Below, piece by piece: positions 17,015 through 25,992 of a DNA stretch of 64,000 bases. Where the stretch lies: contig CAYSEW010000003.1 in NCBI GenBank assembly GCA_964430245.1, positions 1-64,000 of the forward strand, in the 5' to 3' direction. The DNA comes from CAYSEW01 sp964430245. Its GTDB lineage: Bacteria; Bacteroidota; Bacteroidia; Flavobacteriales_D; Parvicellaceae. The translations under genes were made by a program, and so were the position numbers. Every line of letters begins with the position of its first letter. Positions within the stretch are counted from its first letter, which is position 1. The notes under the pieces are model-generated. The model was not told the origin of the DNA and made no database searches. It saw only the letters and a program-made list of their open reading frames with translations.

Positions 17015-18592
17015 TTTCTTTTTTAACTCCACTAATATTTTTTCATCTCTACCGTATACATCGTTATGAAATACGATATTATTATCCTTTGTACTGGCTA
17101 AAGTATAATGAATATATATAGGTAATTTTTTGTTTAAATACACTTTTGTCCTTACCCTGTCCTTAATAAGCCGTTCAACACTATCAATATTGTATTTATT
17201 ATTATCTCTTATCAGTAGATCTTTAGCCAAGTCCAATGGGTTCTCTAATCGAATACACCCATGACTAAATGTTCTCATCTCTCTGTTAAACAGTTTTTTT
17301 GATGGTGTATCATGTAAATATATATAGGATGGATTAGGGAATATAAATTTAATCAATCCTAGCGCATTTGACCTTCCTCCCTTTTGTCTAACTGTATATT
17401 TAAACCCAGCATTGTAATCTATTAATTCCGAATTAACTGTTTTTCCACCTGATAATAATTCATAGCCATTTCTCCTTAAATAAGAAGAGTCTTTCCTTGC
17501 TTTAGGCAATAGCTCATTAGAGATGATACTATACGGGACATACCAAAACGGATAGATAACCAAGTACTCGAGGCTGTCTAATATTTCAATTGTTTTATTG
17601 GACCTTGTACCAACTACTACACGGTGCATTCTTGTTGTCTGATCATCCTGAAAATACTTTAAATGAAATCCAGCTATATTAATAGCAATTCTATCCTTTG
17701 CCCAATCCTCTCTTTTTCTCCATTTTTCTAATGCCAATGAAGCATTTAAAAAATAATCATACGGAGATTTAGACAGTGCTTTAGCTGTATTTGAACCAAT
17801 AACTCCATCTGCATTTAAACCATGTTCTTGCTGAAATTCTTTTAAAGCATTTATTAAAACTGAATCAACAACTAATAAAGAATCTATTAACCCATAGTTA
17901 AATAATACTTCTGCTGCTTTACTATAAGCTAGTAAAGAATCTTTTTTATAAGATGGAACTGCATATTTCTTATTTACATCTAATACCCTATTATTAAATA
18001 TTTTTAAACCAACTACTAATGAATGATATTGTGAATGATCAGGTTGACATTGATAGATCAGTTGCTGAAAATCTGTTGTATTAATAATTTCAGTTATAGA
18101 TGCTATAAATTCCTTCTCGTTCCTTTCACTAACTGGAAATGGAGATACAAAGTATTCATTAGGCAACAGTCCCCACCTAAGCTCCTTAATGAATTGAATA
18201 AAACAAGAAGTTAAAGCAGTGTCTTTAGCTATGCCATCTAAACTATCTATATTGACAAAAGAAGGATATTGCTTATTATTTAATCCATAATCATTTACAT
18301 GAGTAATCATTGAATAAAGTAACTTACCTCTATCATTTAAATCAAGATTATCATTAAGCCATAATAATTGCCCACCTGAATTCTTATAAAAATCTAATGA
18401 AAAGCTGCTGTTTACCTGATTATCTAAAACAGACTTGAATTCTTTATTCAGGTCATCTAACGGATTGCTTTTTGGGGACGATGTTCCTTTTTCAGATTCA
18501 GCTTGATCACAGGCTATTAATCCAAAAATTATTGATAGTATTAATATTCTAGAATAAGTAATAGTATATAGCTGAAAAAACTTTTTGATCAT
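17006..18592 (-). CDS. L,D-transpeptidase lipoprotein, YcbB-like
   Basis: Peptidoglycan 3-3 cross-linking type enzyme of 528 residues. The N-terminus carries a lipobox (FGLIAC, Cys about 28). A scaffold domain follows, then a peptidoglycan-binding module (LKEFQQEHGLNADGVIGSNT, about 245-270). The YkuD catalytic domain follows, with HDTPSKKLF and the SHGCIRLENP nucleophile motif (about 430-450). The order matches the YcbB/LdtD class. It acts in the periplasm. It follows the lipoprotein at 18602 by 9 bases on the same strand, so they may be cotranscribed. Confidence 0.93.
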   Translation of the reverse strand: MIKKFFQLYTITYSRILILSIIFGLIACDQAESEKGTSSPKSNPLDDLNKEFKSVLDNQVNSSFSLDFYKNSGGQLLWLNDNLDLNDRGKLLYSMITHVNDYGLNNKQYPSFVNIDSLDGIAKDTALTSCFIQFIKELRWGLLPNEYFVSPFPVSERNEKEFIASITEIINTTDFQQLIYQCQPDHSQYHSLVVGLKIFNNRVLDVNKKYAVPSYKKDSLLAYSKAAEVLFNYGLIDSLLVVDSVLINALKEFQQEHGLNADGVIGSNTAKALSKSPYDYFLNASLALEKWRKREDWAKDRIAINIAGFHLKYFQDDQTTRMHRVVVGTRSNKTIEILDSLEYLVIYPFWYVPYSIISNELLPKARKDSSYLRRNGYELLSGGKTVNSELIDYNAGFKYTVRQKGGRSNALGLIKFIFPNPSYIYLHDTPSKKLFNREMRTFSHGCIRLENPLDLAKDLLIRDNNKYNIDSVERLIKDRVRTKVYLNKKLPIYIHYTLASTKDNNIVFHNDVYGRDEKILVELKKKLE

Positions 18593-18601
18593 TTAAACAA
18601 A

Positions 18602-19605
18602 TTACTTTACTAATATAACTAGGTATTTAGAATTACTCCAGAATTGATCAGAATCAAGGATCTTAATTTTCTTTATGGGGTTCTCCCCTATTTTTTCGTA
18701 AGAATCTTTAGGATGTGAAGTAATTAAATCCACATATTTAACTCCTAATGGTATTTCTGTAAGCTCATCGATCTTAACTTCAGTAAAATAAGATTTATTA
18801 AAATCGTCCTTAAGCACACTGATCTTCCCTATTCCAATAAAACCTCCTTCTTTAGTTGTTATCCCATTATTGAATAACTCAGATTTAGATCCTAAAGTGA
18901 ACCAAGCTGTATTCATTTTTACATTAATCACATCTAACTCAGCCACCTTATCATTGTATGCGTCAAATAATTCACCAAGAGAAGCATCCATGGATTCCAT
19001 TTCCTGCTGTAAATAATAGATCTCTCTGTTCTTGATCTGAACTTCTTCCGAAAGTGCNNNNNNNNNNNNNNNNNNNNNNNNNNNNNNNNNNNNNNNNNNN
19101 NNNNNNNNNNNNNNNNNNNNNNNNNNNNNNNNNNNNNNNNNNNNNNNNNNNNNNNNNCCTGCTGTAAATAATAGATCTCTCTGTTCTTGATCTGAACTTC
19201 TTCCGAAAGTGCTAGTATAGTCTTTTCAAATTCATCCAGCTGCATATCAGAGTTTTTAAGCTCGTTTTTTAGTCGGTTAATGAGTTTGTTGTTTTCTACC
19301 ATTAAATTACCAATGATCTCTATTTCCTGAATAGCGTTATCAATGGAGATTTGTTCAGGATTCTTTTTATCAATGGTGATCATCCCTTTATGATCTCTTA
19401 TCTGATGAAGATTCTCTCTAATCTGATTAATATAAGAAGCATATGAATTAACAATAGAATCATTCTGAGAGATCTCTCTTTTTAACATTAGATTCTCTTT
19501 TAATAGATTATCATTTGTAGACTCCGAATTTTCATTTTCGGGAGCAGGTTCGGATTGGCAAGAGTTTAAAACGATAAGGACACAAATTATAGGAATTATT
19601 CTCAT
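18602..19605 (-). CDS. Coiled-coil lipoprotein interrupted by an assembly gap
   Basis: The N-terminal part (from 19605) is a lipoprotein: MRIIPIICVLIVLNSCQSE with the lipobox Cys at 16, then a long coiled coil. The C-terminal part (to 18602) is a globular tail that ends SKYLVILVK. The run of Ns at 19058-19157 seems to split the gene, but the 55 bases before it are repeated exactly after it. Removing 155 bases (one copy plus the Ns) gives one uninterrupted frame of 282 codons and stop, joining YYLQQ to EMESMDASLG. The function is unknown. It is upstream of the L,D-transpeptidase, so an envelope role is plausible. Confidence 0.85.
19003..19057. repeat. 55-base duplicate, left copy beside the N gap
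   Basis: Identical to 19158-19212. It is best read as an unmerged contig overlap, since 55 is a common assembler k-mer length, not as a biological repeat. Confidence 0.9.
19058..19157. other. Assembly gap of 100 N
   Basis: Exactly 100 unknown bases, a conventional placeholder. The flanking 55-base identity shows the true distance is probably minus 55, meaning the contigs overlap. Confidence 0.98.
19158..19212. repeat. 55-base duplicate, right copy beside the N gap
   Basis: Second copy of 19003-19057. The sequence continues normally into the N-terminal half of the lipoprotein gene. Confidence 0.9.
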
Positions 19606-19640
19606 ATTAATTATTTATAATAGTTGTTACAATTTTCATG

Positions 19641-20369
19641 CTAAAGTAATGTAGTTAGGTCATTAACACCTATGTATCTTTCAGCTGTAAATCCTTCACC
19701 ATATGTAGTATGAATATATCTACCTAAACCTATAGCTCTTGCCTTAATGCTGTTTAAAAAATCCTCACCAGAAATAGGTGTTGCTGGTTCAGTACTTAAG
19801 GGGTCATAAAATTGGCTTTTAAAAGCCTTAATCGCTTTTAATTTATTATCGAAAAAATCTGAAATATCTACAATTACATCAGGATCGACCCATCTATCCT
19901 GAATATAATGATAGACTGCAGTCGGTCTATGACTTTCCTGAGATTTTTCATTCCATAGGGTTTTTATTTTTGGTAACCCAGATAAATAACAAGCCCTTGA
20001 AACTAAAGCTCCTGCTCTTCCATGATCTGGATGCCTATCATTTATTGCATTACACAATACAATATTTGGTTTGAATCTTCTTACCTGCTCTATCACTTTA
20101 ATCAGCTCTTCTTTACTTTCTTCAAAAAAACAATCTCCAAGATTTAAATTTTCTCTATTAGAAATTCCTAATATTTTTGAAGAGTCCTTAGCTTCTCTTA
20201 TTCGATCTTCTATACTGCCTCTAGTACCCATTTCACCTTGAGTTAAATCAACAATTGCTACCGATTTACCTAATGAAATATGTTTAAGTACAGTACCTCC
20301 AGCAGCCAGCTCAACATCATCTGGATGAGCACCAAAAGCTAAAATATCTATTTGATCTGGATGATTCAT
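19641..20369 (-). CDS. bshB1: Bacillithiol biosynthesis deacetylase BshB1
   Basis: Zinc deacetylase that removes the acetyl group from GlcNAc-malate in bacillithiol synthesis. The LmbE/PIG-L fold is clear: LAFGAHPDDVELAAGGT near the start (zinc His and Asp), LTQGEMGTRG, RHPDHGRAG, and the C-terminal YGEGFTAERY typical of BshB1. I place the start at the ATG at 20369 (MNHPDQIDILAFG), because relatives begin close to that strand. An in-frame ATG ten codons upstream adds no conserved sequence. It implies a bacillithiol-using redox system in this organism. Confidence 0.93.
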   Translation of the reverse strand: MNHPDQIDILAFGAHPDDVELAAGGTVLKHISLGKSVAIVDLTQGEMGTRGSIEDRIREAKDSSKILGISNRENLNLGDCFFEESKEELIKVIEQVRRFKPNIVLCNAINDRHPDHGRAGALVSRACYLSGLPKIKTLWNEKSQESHRPTAVYHYIQDRWVDPDVIVDISDFFDNKLKAIKAFKSQFYDPLSTEPATPISGEDFLNSIKARAIGLGRYIHTTYGEGFTAERYIGVNDLTTLL

Positions 20370-20465
20370 TTTGCTAAGATAAAATGTTTCATTTAACAAA
20401 TTACTGTTGGAAGACTTTGTTCGTTAATAAAAAGAGTAATTCTAAAAAAATGCATATTTGATATT

Positions 20466-21344
20466 ATGAAATGGATCTTTTTTTTAACGTTTAGCTTTTC
20501 ACTCTATTTCATAAATGGACAAAAAAATCAAGTTGACCATCTTGAGCTATTATTTGATCAGGGTCATTATAAAGTGGTTTACAAAAAAAGTAGTAGGTTT
20601 TTAAAAAAAGAGCAATTTTCCAGTAATTATTCTGTGCTCTTCTTTAATAGCATCTCTGAATTTATGCTCAGTGAAAACAATAATAAATTTTCTTTGGAAA
20701 GGTCTGTAGAAAACTATAAAAAAGTATGTTTTTCTGACGCTGATTATCATATTAGAGGTATTTACTATAATTATATTCATGATTTTAAAAATGAAATGAT
20801 CTCTAGGGTCATAGATTTAAAGCAAAGAGAAAAGAAGAAAAAAGGAAAACAACTTGTAAGTATTTATAACGAAATTTTTAAAGATCAACCTATTGTTTAT
20901 AATGATCTAACCCTAATTAAAAACAAAGAAGATCAATCAACAATTAATGTAGGTTCAAAATCAGAATCAACTGAATTGTTAGATTATGCAAAAAAATACT
21001 TAGGAGTTCCTTATGTATATGGTGGTACCTCTAAAAAAGGATTCGATTGTTCGGGGTATACTCAACATGTTTACGCACATTATGGGTCTTCTATACCAAG
21101 AACTGCACAAAATCAAAGCCAATATGTAAAAAAAATAAAGCTTAAAAATGTAAAAACAGGTGATTTACTCTTTTATGGGAAAAATAAAAATAAGATCACT
21201 CATGTAGGAATTGCTATAAATAACAAAGGTGAAGATCTTAAAATGATACATGCATCATCTAGTAAAGGTATATCTATAACTAATGTTATTAATAATAGCT
21301 ACTGGGAGCCTAAGATTCAATTTGCAGGAAGGGTTACTAATTAG
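20466..21344 (+). CDS. Secreted NlpC/P60 peptidoglycan hydrolase
   Basis: A 292-residue exported protein: signal peptide MKWIFFLTFSFSLYFINGQ, an N-terminal region of about 150 residues with no recognised domain, and a C-terminal NlpC/P60 cysteine peptidase. The catalytic elements are visible: YVYGGTSKKGFDCSGYTQ (Cys), KITHVGIAI (His) and MIHASSS (third polar residue). This family cleaves the stem peptide of peptidoglycan, usually at D-Glu-meso-DAP. It ends 8 bases beyond the stop of the convergent M28 peptidase. Confidence 0.92.
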   Translation: MKWIFFLTFSFSLYFINGQKNQVDHLELLFDQGHYKVVYKKSSRFLKKEQFSSNYSVLFFNSISEFMLSENNNKFSLERSVENYKKVCFSDADYHIRGIYYNYIHDFKNEMISRVIDLKQREKKKKGKQLVSIYNEIFKDQPIVYNDLTLIKNKEDQSTINVGSKSESTELLDYAKKYLGVPYVYGGTSKKGFDCSGYTQHVYAHYGSSIPRTAQNQSQYVKKIKLKNVKTGDLLFYGKNKNKITHVGIAINNKGEDLKMIHASSSKGISITNVINNSYWEPKIQFAGRVTN

Positions 21345-22734
21345 TCCCTTCTTCTGGGAAACCATATTTATCAATCAAATAAATAATAGAAGTTAGTGCC
21401 GCTGCGCCTAGCTCTAATTCTCTTTGATTTACATTTTCAAAAGTATCCGTAGGAGCATGGTGAAAATCAAAATAACGCTGAGAATCTGGTACTAAACCAA
21501 GCAAACAGATCTTTCCGTCACGTAATGGACCAATATCTACTCCGCTATATCCTCTTTTAAAAATATGAAGATTATAGGGCTCAAACAACTGTTCATAACC
21601 CTGCACAATTTTTAATTGTTCTTCAGTACCATCAATACTAAAACCTCTTGGAGTAAAACCACCTCTATCTGTTTCTATGGCCATCAAATGCTCTTCTCCT
21701 TCTTGCTTTACATACTCTGCGTAGCTCAATCCTCCTCTATTTCCATTCTCCTCATTCATGAATAAAATACACCTTATTGTATATTTAGGAGTTATTCCCA
21801 TTTGCTTAAAAAGCTTAAGTACTTCTATACTTTGAACAACCCCTGCACCATCGTCATGCGCTCCTTCACCTATATCCCAAGAGTCTAAATGACCTCCAAC
21901 AACAATAACTTTATCTGGATATTCTGATCCTTTAATTTCTCCAATCACATTGTAAGAATCTGCATCTGGATGAGTTTGACAAGACAACTTCATTTTAGCT
22001 TTGAGCTTTGGGTCCTTTTCAAGCATCTCGCCTAAATGATGAGCATCTACAGTACTTATAGCAACTGCAGGTATTTTTGTAACGCTATCATTGTATTGCA
22101 TTGAGCCGGTATGAGGATTCTTATCCATTTTTAAAGTCATCGATCTTACAATAACACCAATAGCACCAAATTTCGCAGCTTCAGAAGCTCCCATATGTCT
22201 TTGATCAACACACCTACCATAAGCCATAAAAGTGCTAATGAAAGTCGGATTCATAGGTCTATTATAAAACACAAACTTTCCCTTGATCTTTTTCTTCCCA
22301 ATAGTCCTCATTTCTTCCCATGAATTCACTTCTACAATCTCTCCTGAGATTACTCCACCATCTGTTCCAATAGATCCACCTAAAGCAGTACAGGAAGTAG
22401 AATAGATGTTGTTTTTACCACCTATTACATCGAGTCTTTCTACATTACCTCTTTCCCAATGAGGAACCTTAATAGGCTGTAACCATATACTATCAAGTCC
22501 ATATCTAGTCAATACTATTTTTCCCCATTGAACTGCTTTTTCAGCGCCTTTAGACCCACTTAGTCTATGTCCAACATCTTTACATAGGTTTTTTAAATTC
22601 GAATAAGAGTTGCCATTTGTTAATGCTTCATTGTAAATTTTACTAATCATCGCAGAATCAGCAGAAAAGTCCTGAGATTTTACAGTAGTAAAGATCATTG
22701 CAAAAATGATTATTTGAAGTTTCATTCTATACAT
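21337..22734 (-). CDS. Secreted M28 family metallopeptidase with PA domain
   Basis: A 465-residue exported zinc aminopeptidase or carboxypeptidase-like enzyme. A signal peptide is followed by a protease-associated insert (about residues 120-250) and the M28 core. The zinc ligands can be read in VVGGHLDSWDIGEGAHDDGAGV (His, Asp), MNEENGNRGG (Glu), ETDRGG (Asp) and DFHHAPTDTFENV (His). This domain order is common in Bacteroidota M28 peptidases. The substrate is not predictable from sequence. Confidence 0.93.
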   Translation of the reverse strand: MYRMKLQIIIFAMIFTTVKSQDFSADSAMISKIYNEALTNGNSYSNLKNLCKDVGHRLSGSKGAEKAVQWGKIVLTRYGLDSIWLQPIKVPHWERGNVERLDVIGGKNNIYSTSCTALGGSIGTDGGVISGEIVEVNSWEEMRTIGKKKIKGKFVFYNRPMNPTFISTFMAYGRCVDQRHMGASEAAKFGAIGVIVRSMTLKMDKNPHTGSMQYNDSVTKIPAVAISTVDAHHLGEMLEKDPKLKAKMKLSCQTHPDADSYNVIGEIKGSEYPDKVIVVGGHLDSWDIGEGAHDDGAGVVQSIEVLKLFKQMGITPKYTIRCILFMNEENGNRGGLSYAEYVKQEGEEHLMAIETDRGGFTPRGFSIDGTEEQLKIVQGYEQLFEPYNLHIFKRGYSGVDIGPLRDGKICLLGLVPDSQRYFDFHHAPTDTFENVNQRELELGAAALTSIIYLIDKYGFPEEGTN

Positions 22735-22787
22735 ATCAAATTGTTAAGTTAATTACCAACATTCAATTTCTGTTATAAAGTTATCTT

Positions 22788-22795
22788 TAAATTTG
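22788..22795 (+). promoter_or_regulatory. -7 promoter box of the thioredoxin-like gene
   Basis: TAAATTTG, 15 bases before the ATG at 22811. An alternative TTG start at 22793 falls within the box, so it is unlikely to be used. Confidence 0.45.
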
Positions 22796-22810
22796 TCTAA
22801 AATTAAAAAA

Positions 22811-23365
22811 ATGGCTAGGACTCCAACAAAACAAATACCATTAGGATTTAATGCACCTGATTTTAACTTGATAAATGTGGTTAATAATCAACCAGAAACT
22901 TTAAATGATGTTAATAAAGAGAATGGTTTAGTAGTTATGTTTATTTGTAATCATTGTCCTTTTGTGGTTCATGTAATTGATGAAATTGTCAATATTGCCA
23001 ATGATTATATAAATAAAGGAATTGGATTTGTTGCGATAAGTTCAAATGATGTTATTAATTACCCTGATGACTCCCCAGAAAAAATGAAATCATTGGCCCT
23101 TGAAAAGGCATTCCCTTTTTCTTATTTATATGATAAAAGCCAAGAAATAGCCAAAGCTTATGATGCTGCCTGCACTCCAGATTTCAGTGTTTTTGACAGT
23201 GATTTGAAATGTATTTACAGAGGTCAAATGGATAGTTCTAGACCAGGAAATGACAACCCTGTTAATGGAGAAGATATGAGAAAAGTACTTGACTATATAT
23301 TATTAGATAAAGTAATCGATTTTGAACAGGTCCCCAGCATAGGATGTAATATCAAATGGAAGTAA
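22811..23365 (+). CDS. Thioredoxin-fold (AhpC/TSA-like) protein
   Basis: A 184-residue thioredoxin-like protein. It has the opening GFNAPDFNLINV, a FICNHCPFVVHV active-site strand with one peroxidatic-type Cys and no CxxC, and ACTPDFSVFD with the conserved cis-Pro region. Close relatives are cytoplasmic and annotated as thioredoxin family proteins. The end overlaps the next gene by 10 bases, so the pair is an operon. Confidence 0.87.
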   Translation: MARTPTKQIPLGFNAPDFNLINVVNNQPETLNDVNKENGLVVMFICNHCPFVVHVIDEIVNIANDYINKGIGFVAISSNDVINYPDDSPEKMKSLALEKAFPFSYLYDKSQEIAKAYDAACTPDFSVFDSDLKCIYRGQMDSSRPGNDNPVNGEDMRKVLDYILLDKVIDFEQVPSIGCNIKWK

Positions 23366-23925
23366 AAACAAAATCAGACATAAGGAAAAAATACAAAGAG
23401 TTAAGATCTAATTTAAGCTCTGAAAAAATTGACACCCTTTCTAAAGATATAGTTAAACTATTATCCAACAATTTCAATTTCAGTAATTGTTCTGTTCATC
23501 TTTTTATAACCATTAAAAAATTAAATGAAGTTAATACTGAGTTTTTAATGAATGAGCTATTTAATAAAGGAGCTACAGTTTCAACTTCTGCTTTTGACCC
23601 TATTAAAACAACCACTCAGCATGTGAAGATATATCCAGGTACTAAATTCAATATTGGAAACATGGATATACCGATACCAGATAGTAATGACCCAGAATTA
23701 ATTGATCAGTTAGATTTTATTATTGTTCCTCTTCTTGGTTATGATATTTATGGAAACAGAATAGGATATGGAAAAGGCATCTACGATCAGATTCTAACAA
23801 AATGCCCTAAAAATTGCAAAAAAATAGGTGTCTCATTTTTTGAGCCCGAACAACAAATACCAATTGAATCACATGATATTAAGCTAGATTACTGCCAAAC
23901 CCCTAGCTCCTTATATAATTTCTAA
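23356..23925 (+). CDS. 5-formyltetrahydrofolate cyclo-ligase
   Basis: Converts 5-formyl-THF to 5,10-methenyl-THF with ATP. The 189-residue length is standard. The N-terminal IRKKYKELRSNLS basic helix, the FIIVPLLGYDIYGNRIGYGKGIYDQIL loop for phosphate and folate, and the late PSSLYNF-type ending are characteristic. It is translationally coupled to the thioredoxin-like gene. Confidence 0.93.
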   Translation: MEVKTKSDIRKKYKELRSNLSSEKIDTLSKDIVKLLSNNFNFSNCSVHLFITIKKLNEVNTEFLMNELFNKGATVSTSAFDPIKTTTQHVKIYPGTKFNIGNMDIPIPDSNDPELIDQLDFIIVPLLGYDIYGNRIGYGKGIYDQILTKCPKNCKKIGVSFFEPEQQIPIESHDIKLDYCQTPSSLYNF

Positions 23926-24010
23926 TAAATATCTGAATTTCAGCTGTTTAACAAATTTCATCTTGACTTATATAGATGTTTTTGGTAAATTGTATTATTA
24001 AATAGGTATA

Positions 24011-24616
24011 ATGATAAAAAACCTGCTTGTCATAATCATTATATTAATTAGCCATCCTACAGTAAATGCAACAACAAGTTACAGCTCGCCTACCCCTTCT
24101 GATGGATTGAAATATCATTTGGCTTTTTCGATCAACCCTTCCCATAATTCAGGCTATATTAACTTTGCCATTATTGGTATTAGGAATAATAAGATAGTAT
24201 CTACTAAATTTATTACAATACATGAATTCATAAAGGTAGGAATGGGTAAACAATCCTCTCTAGCAAACACAGATGGAATTAATTTATTTGATGAACACGG
24301 AGTAAAGGAATGTTTATACAAATACGATTCTACTCAGTGTAAGCATAAAAATGAATATTCTATTCATGAGTTATGGACCTTAAGATATAGCAGGAATCCC
24401 TTTTGTCCACCAGACTGCTTACCTATTGACGGCATGGTTATAGAAGGATATAGTCAGCATAAGGGTCATCCTAGCTGGCCTCAATTACAAATTCTGCAGC
24501 AATATGGAGTCATCTATATCAATGATTTCTTTTATGGAGATAACATGTTTAAATTAATGGCAGATTTTCAAAAATCTGATTGGTTAGATAAATACAAAAA
24601 CTCACTAGATCCATAA
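24011..24616 (+). CDS. Exported hypothetical protein
   Basis: A 201-residue protein with a clear signal peptide (MIKNLLVIIIILISHPTVNA). I do not recognise a family. The mature part has four cysteines (KECLYKYDSTQCKH and PFCPPDCLP), which could form two disulfides in the periplasm. A single-gene unit. Confidence 0.7.
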   Translation: MIKNLLVIIIILISHPTVNATTSYSSPTPSDGLKYHLAFSINPSHNSGYINFAIIGIRNNKIVSTKFITIHEFIKVGMGKQSSLANTDGINLFDEHGVKECLYKYDSTQCKHKNEYSIHELWTLRYSRNPFCPPDCLPIDGMVIEGYSQHKGHPSWPQLQILQQYGVIYINDFFYGDNMFKLMADFQKSDWLDKYKNSLDP

Positions 24617-24676
24617 CTTTTCTTTAAAGCTTATTAGTCTAATTTTTCATTCTGATTATATTTATAAAAAAAATCC

Positions 24677-25186
24677 ATGTCAGAAGAAGAAATATACAAC
24701 CCTAAAAATCAAGAGTATGTAAAAAAGAATTTCAAGAACGGCTTTAAATTCAGACTTCTACTTTTTAAGATTCTTCCAATGGGTTTTTTATCTGGAATGA
24801 GAATAAAAGAGCTAAATGATGAAAAATGCATCGTAACTGTGCCCTATAAACGGATCAATAAAAACCCATTTAAATCTACTTTTTGGGCAGTATTAGGCAT
24901 GGCAGCAGAAATGAGCTCTGGGGCTCTTATAGTAATGTATATATATGGTCAAAAACCCACAATCTCTCTTTTAGTTTCTAAATGTGAAAGTGAGTTTGTA
25001 AAAAAAGCTGCTGATGTAACTACCTTTACATGCAATGACGGACTTATTGTAAAAGAAGCAGTTACTGAAGCCATAAAAACTGGAGAAGCAGTCACATTTT
25101 CAACTTCAATGACCGGGAAAAACAAAGCTGGTGAAGATGTTGCCTATTTTAAATTTACTTGGGCACTCAAAAAAAGAAGTAAATAA
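24677..25186 (+). CDS. DUF4442 hotdog-fold protein
   Basis: A 169-residue protein that fits the DUF4442 thioesterase-like family. The hotdog core shows CIVTVPYKRINKNPFKSTFWAVLGMAAEMSSGAL. It continues with strands such as VAYFKFTWALKKR. No membrane segment. Probably acts on acyl-CoA or acyl-ACP, by analogy only. Confidence 0.8.
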   Translation: MSEEEIYNPKNQEYVKKNFKNGFKFRLLLFKILPMGFLSGMRIKELNDEKCIVTVPYKRINKNPFKSTFWAVLGMAAEMSSGALIVMYIYGQKPTISLLVSKCESEFVKKAADVTTFTCNDGLIVKEAVTEAIKTGEAVTFSTSMTGKNKAGEDVAYFKFTWALKKRSK

Positions 25187-25269
25187 TTCATATTTTAACG
25201 TTTATAACTTATAAGGGACAATTATAACCCTCAAGGAAAGTATTCGTATTATTATATAAAACTAATGAT

Positions 25270-25983
25270 ATGGATCAACTCAATAAAAATTGGTTTGTAG
25301 AAGGCTGGATTGACTTTGAATACAAAAAATACATTCTTCTCGCGTATTTGCAGAAAATAAAAAACTCATTCGATAATGTGAAATTATATCCATACCTAAG
25401 TGACCTTATTCATCATTACGAAGATTTATTAAGATATAATTCTCAACAAAATCAGCTTAAATCAAGTTTTTATAAAGAAATTGAAAACATTGACCTTAAA
25501 AAGTTAAAGATCAACTTTAACAAGATTAGTGAAGATGAAATAGTAAACAAGATCATGGAAATAGTTGACTATTCTATTCCTAAATTAAAAGAAAGTGTAG
25601 ATAGAGGTACCGAGCTTTATGATTTCATTAGATCTAAAATCAAAATGGAAACTGTAGGAATAGTCCCATTTTACAAAAAAGAGGGATACCTTCTACTATT
25701 AATCGATGGAAATGAAGCTGTTTCAGTTTACAGATATAGCTCATCAATTATCCAAAAAAACAATGATCAATTTTATGGTCTAATGACTAAAAAAATAGAT
25801 CAGTTTAAATTTTCTTTTTCCAACACTTTGCCAAAAATCAAGGTTAAACTAATTAAAAAGTATACCGATCTTCCAACTCCAGCTACTTTTGTAGTCCATT
25901 CATCTATGAAATTTCCTGCCAATGACACTATTATGCCTATTGCAAAAAGATTATTGCTAAGGGAACTTTCTAAGGCTGCATAA
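25270..25983 (+). CDS. Conserved hypothetical protein upstream of nnr
   Basis: A 237-residue soluble protein, start MDQLNKNWFVEGWIDFEYKKY. I see no catalytic motif, signal peptide or membrane helix. The N-terminal half is helical and charged; the C-terminal half is mixed alpha/beta. It lies 9 bases before nnr and is probably cotranscribed. No function can be inferred beyond that linkage. Confidence 0.75.
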   Translation: MDQLNKNWFVEGWIDFEYKKYILLAYLQKIKNSFDNVKLYPYLSDLIHHYEDLLRYNSQQNQLKSSFYKEIENIDLKKLKINFNKISEDEIVNKIMEIVDYSIPKLKESVDRGTELYDFIRSKIKMETVGIVPFYKKEGYLLLLIDGNEAVSVYRYSSSIIQKNNDQFYGLMTKKIDQFKFSFSNTLPKIKVKLIKKYTDLPTPATFVVHSSMKFPANDTIMPIAKRLLLRELSKAA

Positions 25984-25992
25984 ACTAATCCC

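Noticed and set aside
18934..19605. A truncated or fused lipoprotein reading across the Ns
   Set aside because: The frame is broken only by the artificial gap; removing the 55-base duplicate and the Ns restores one gene.
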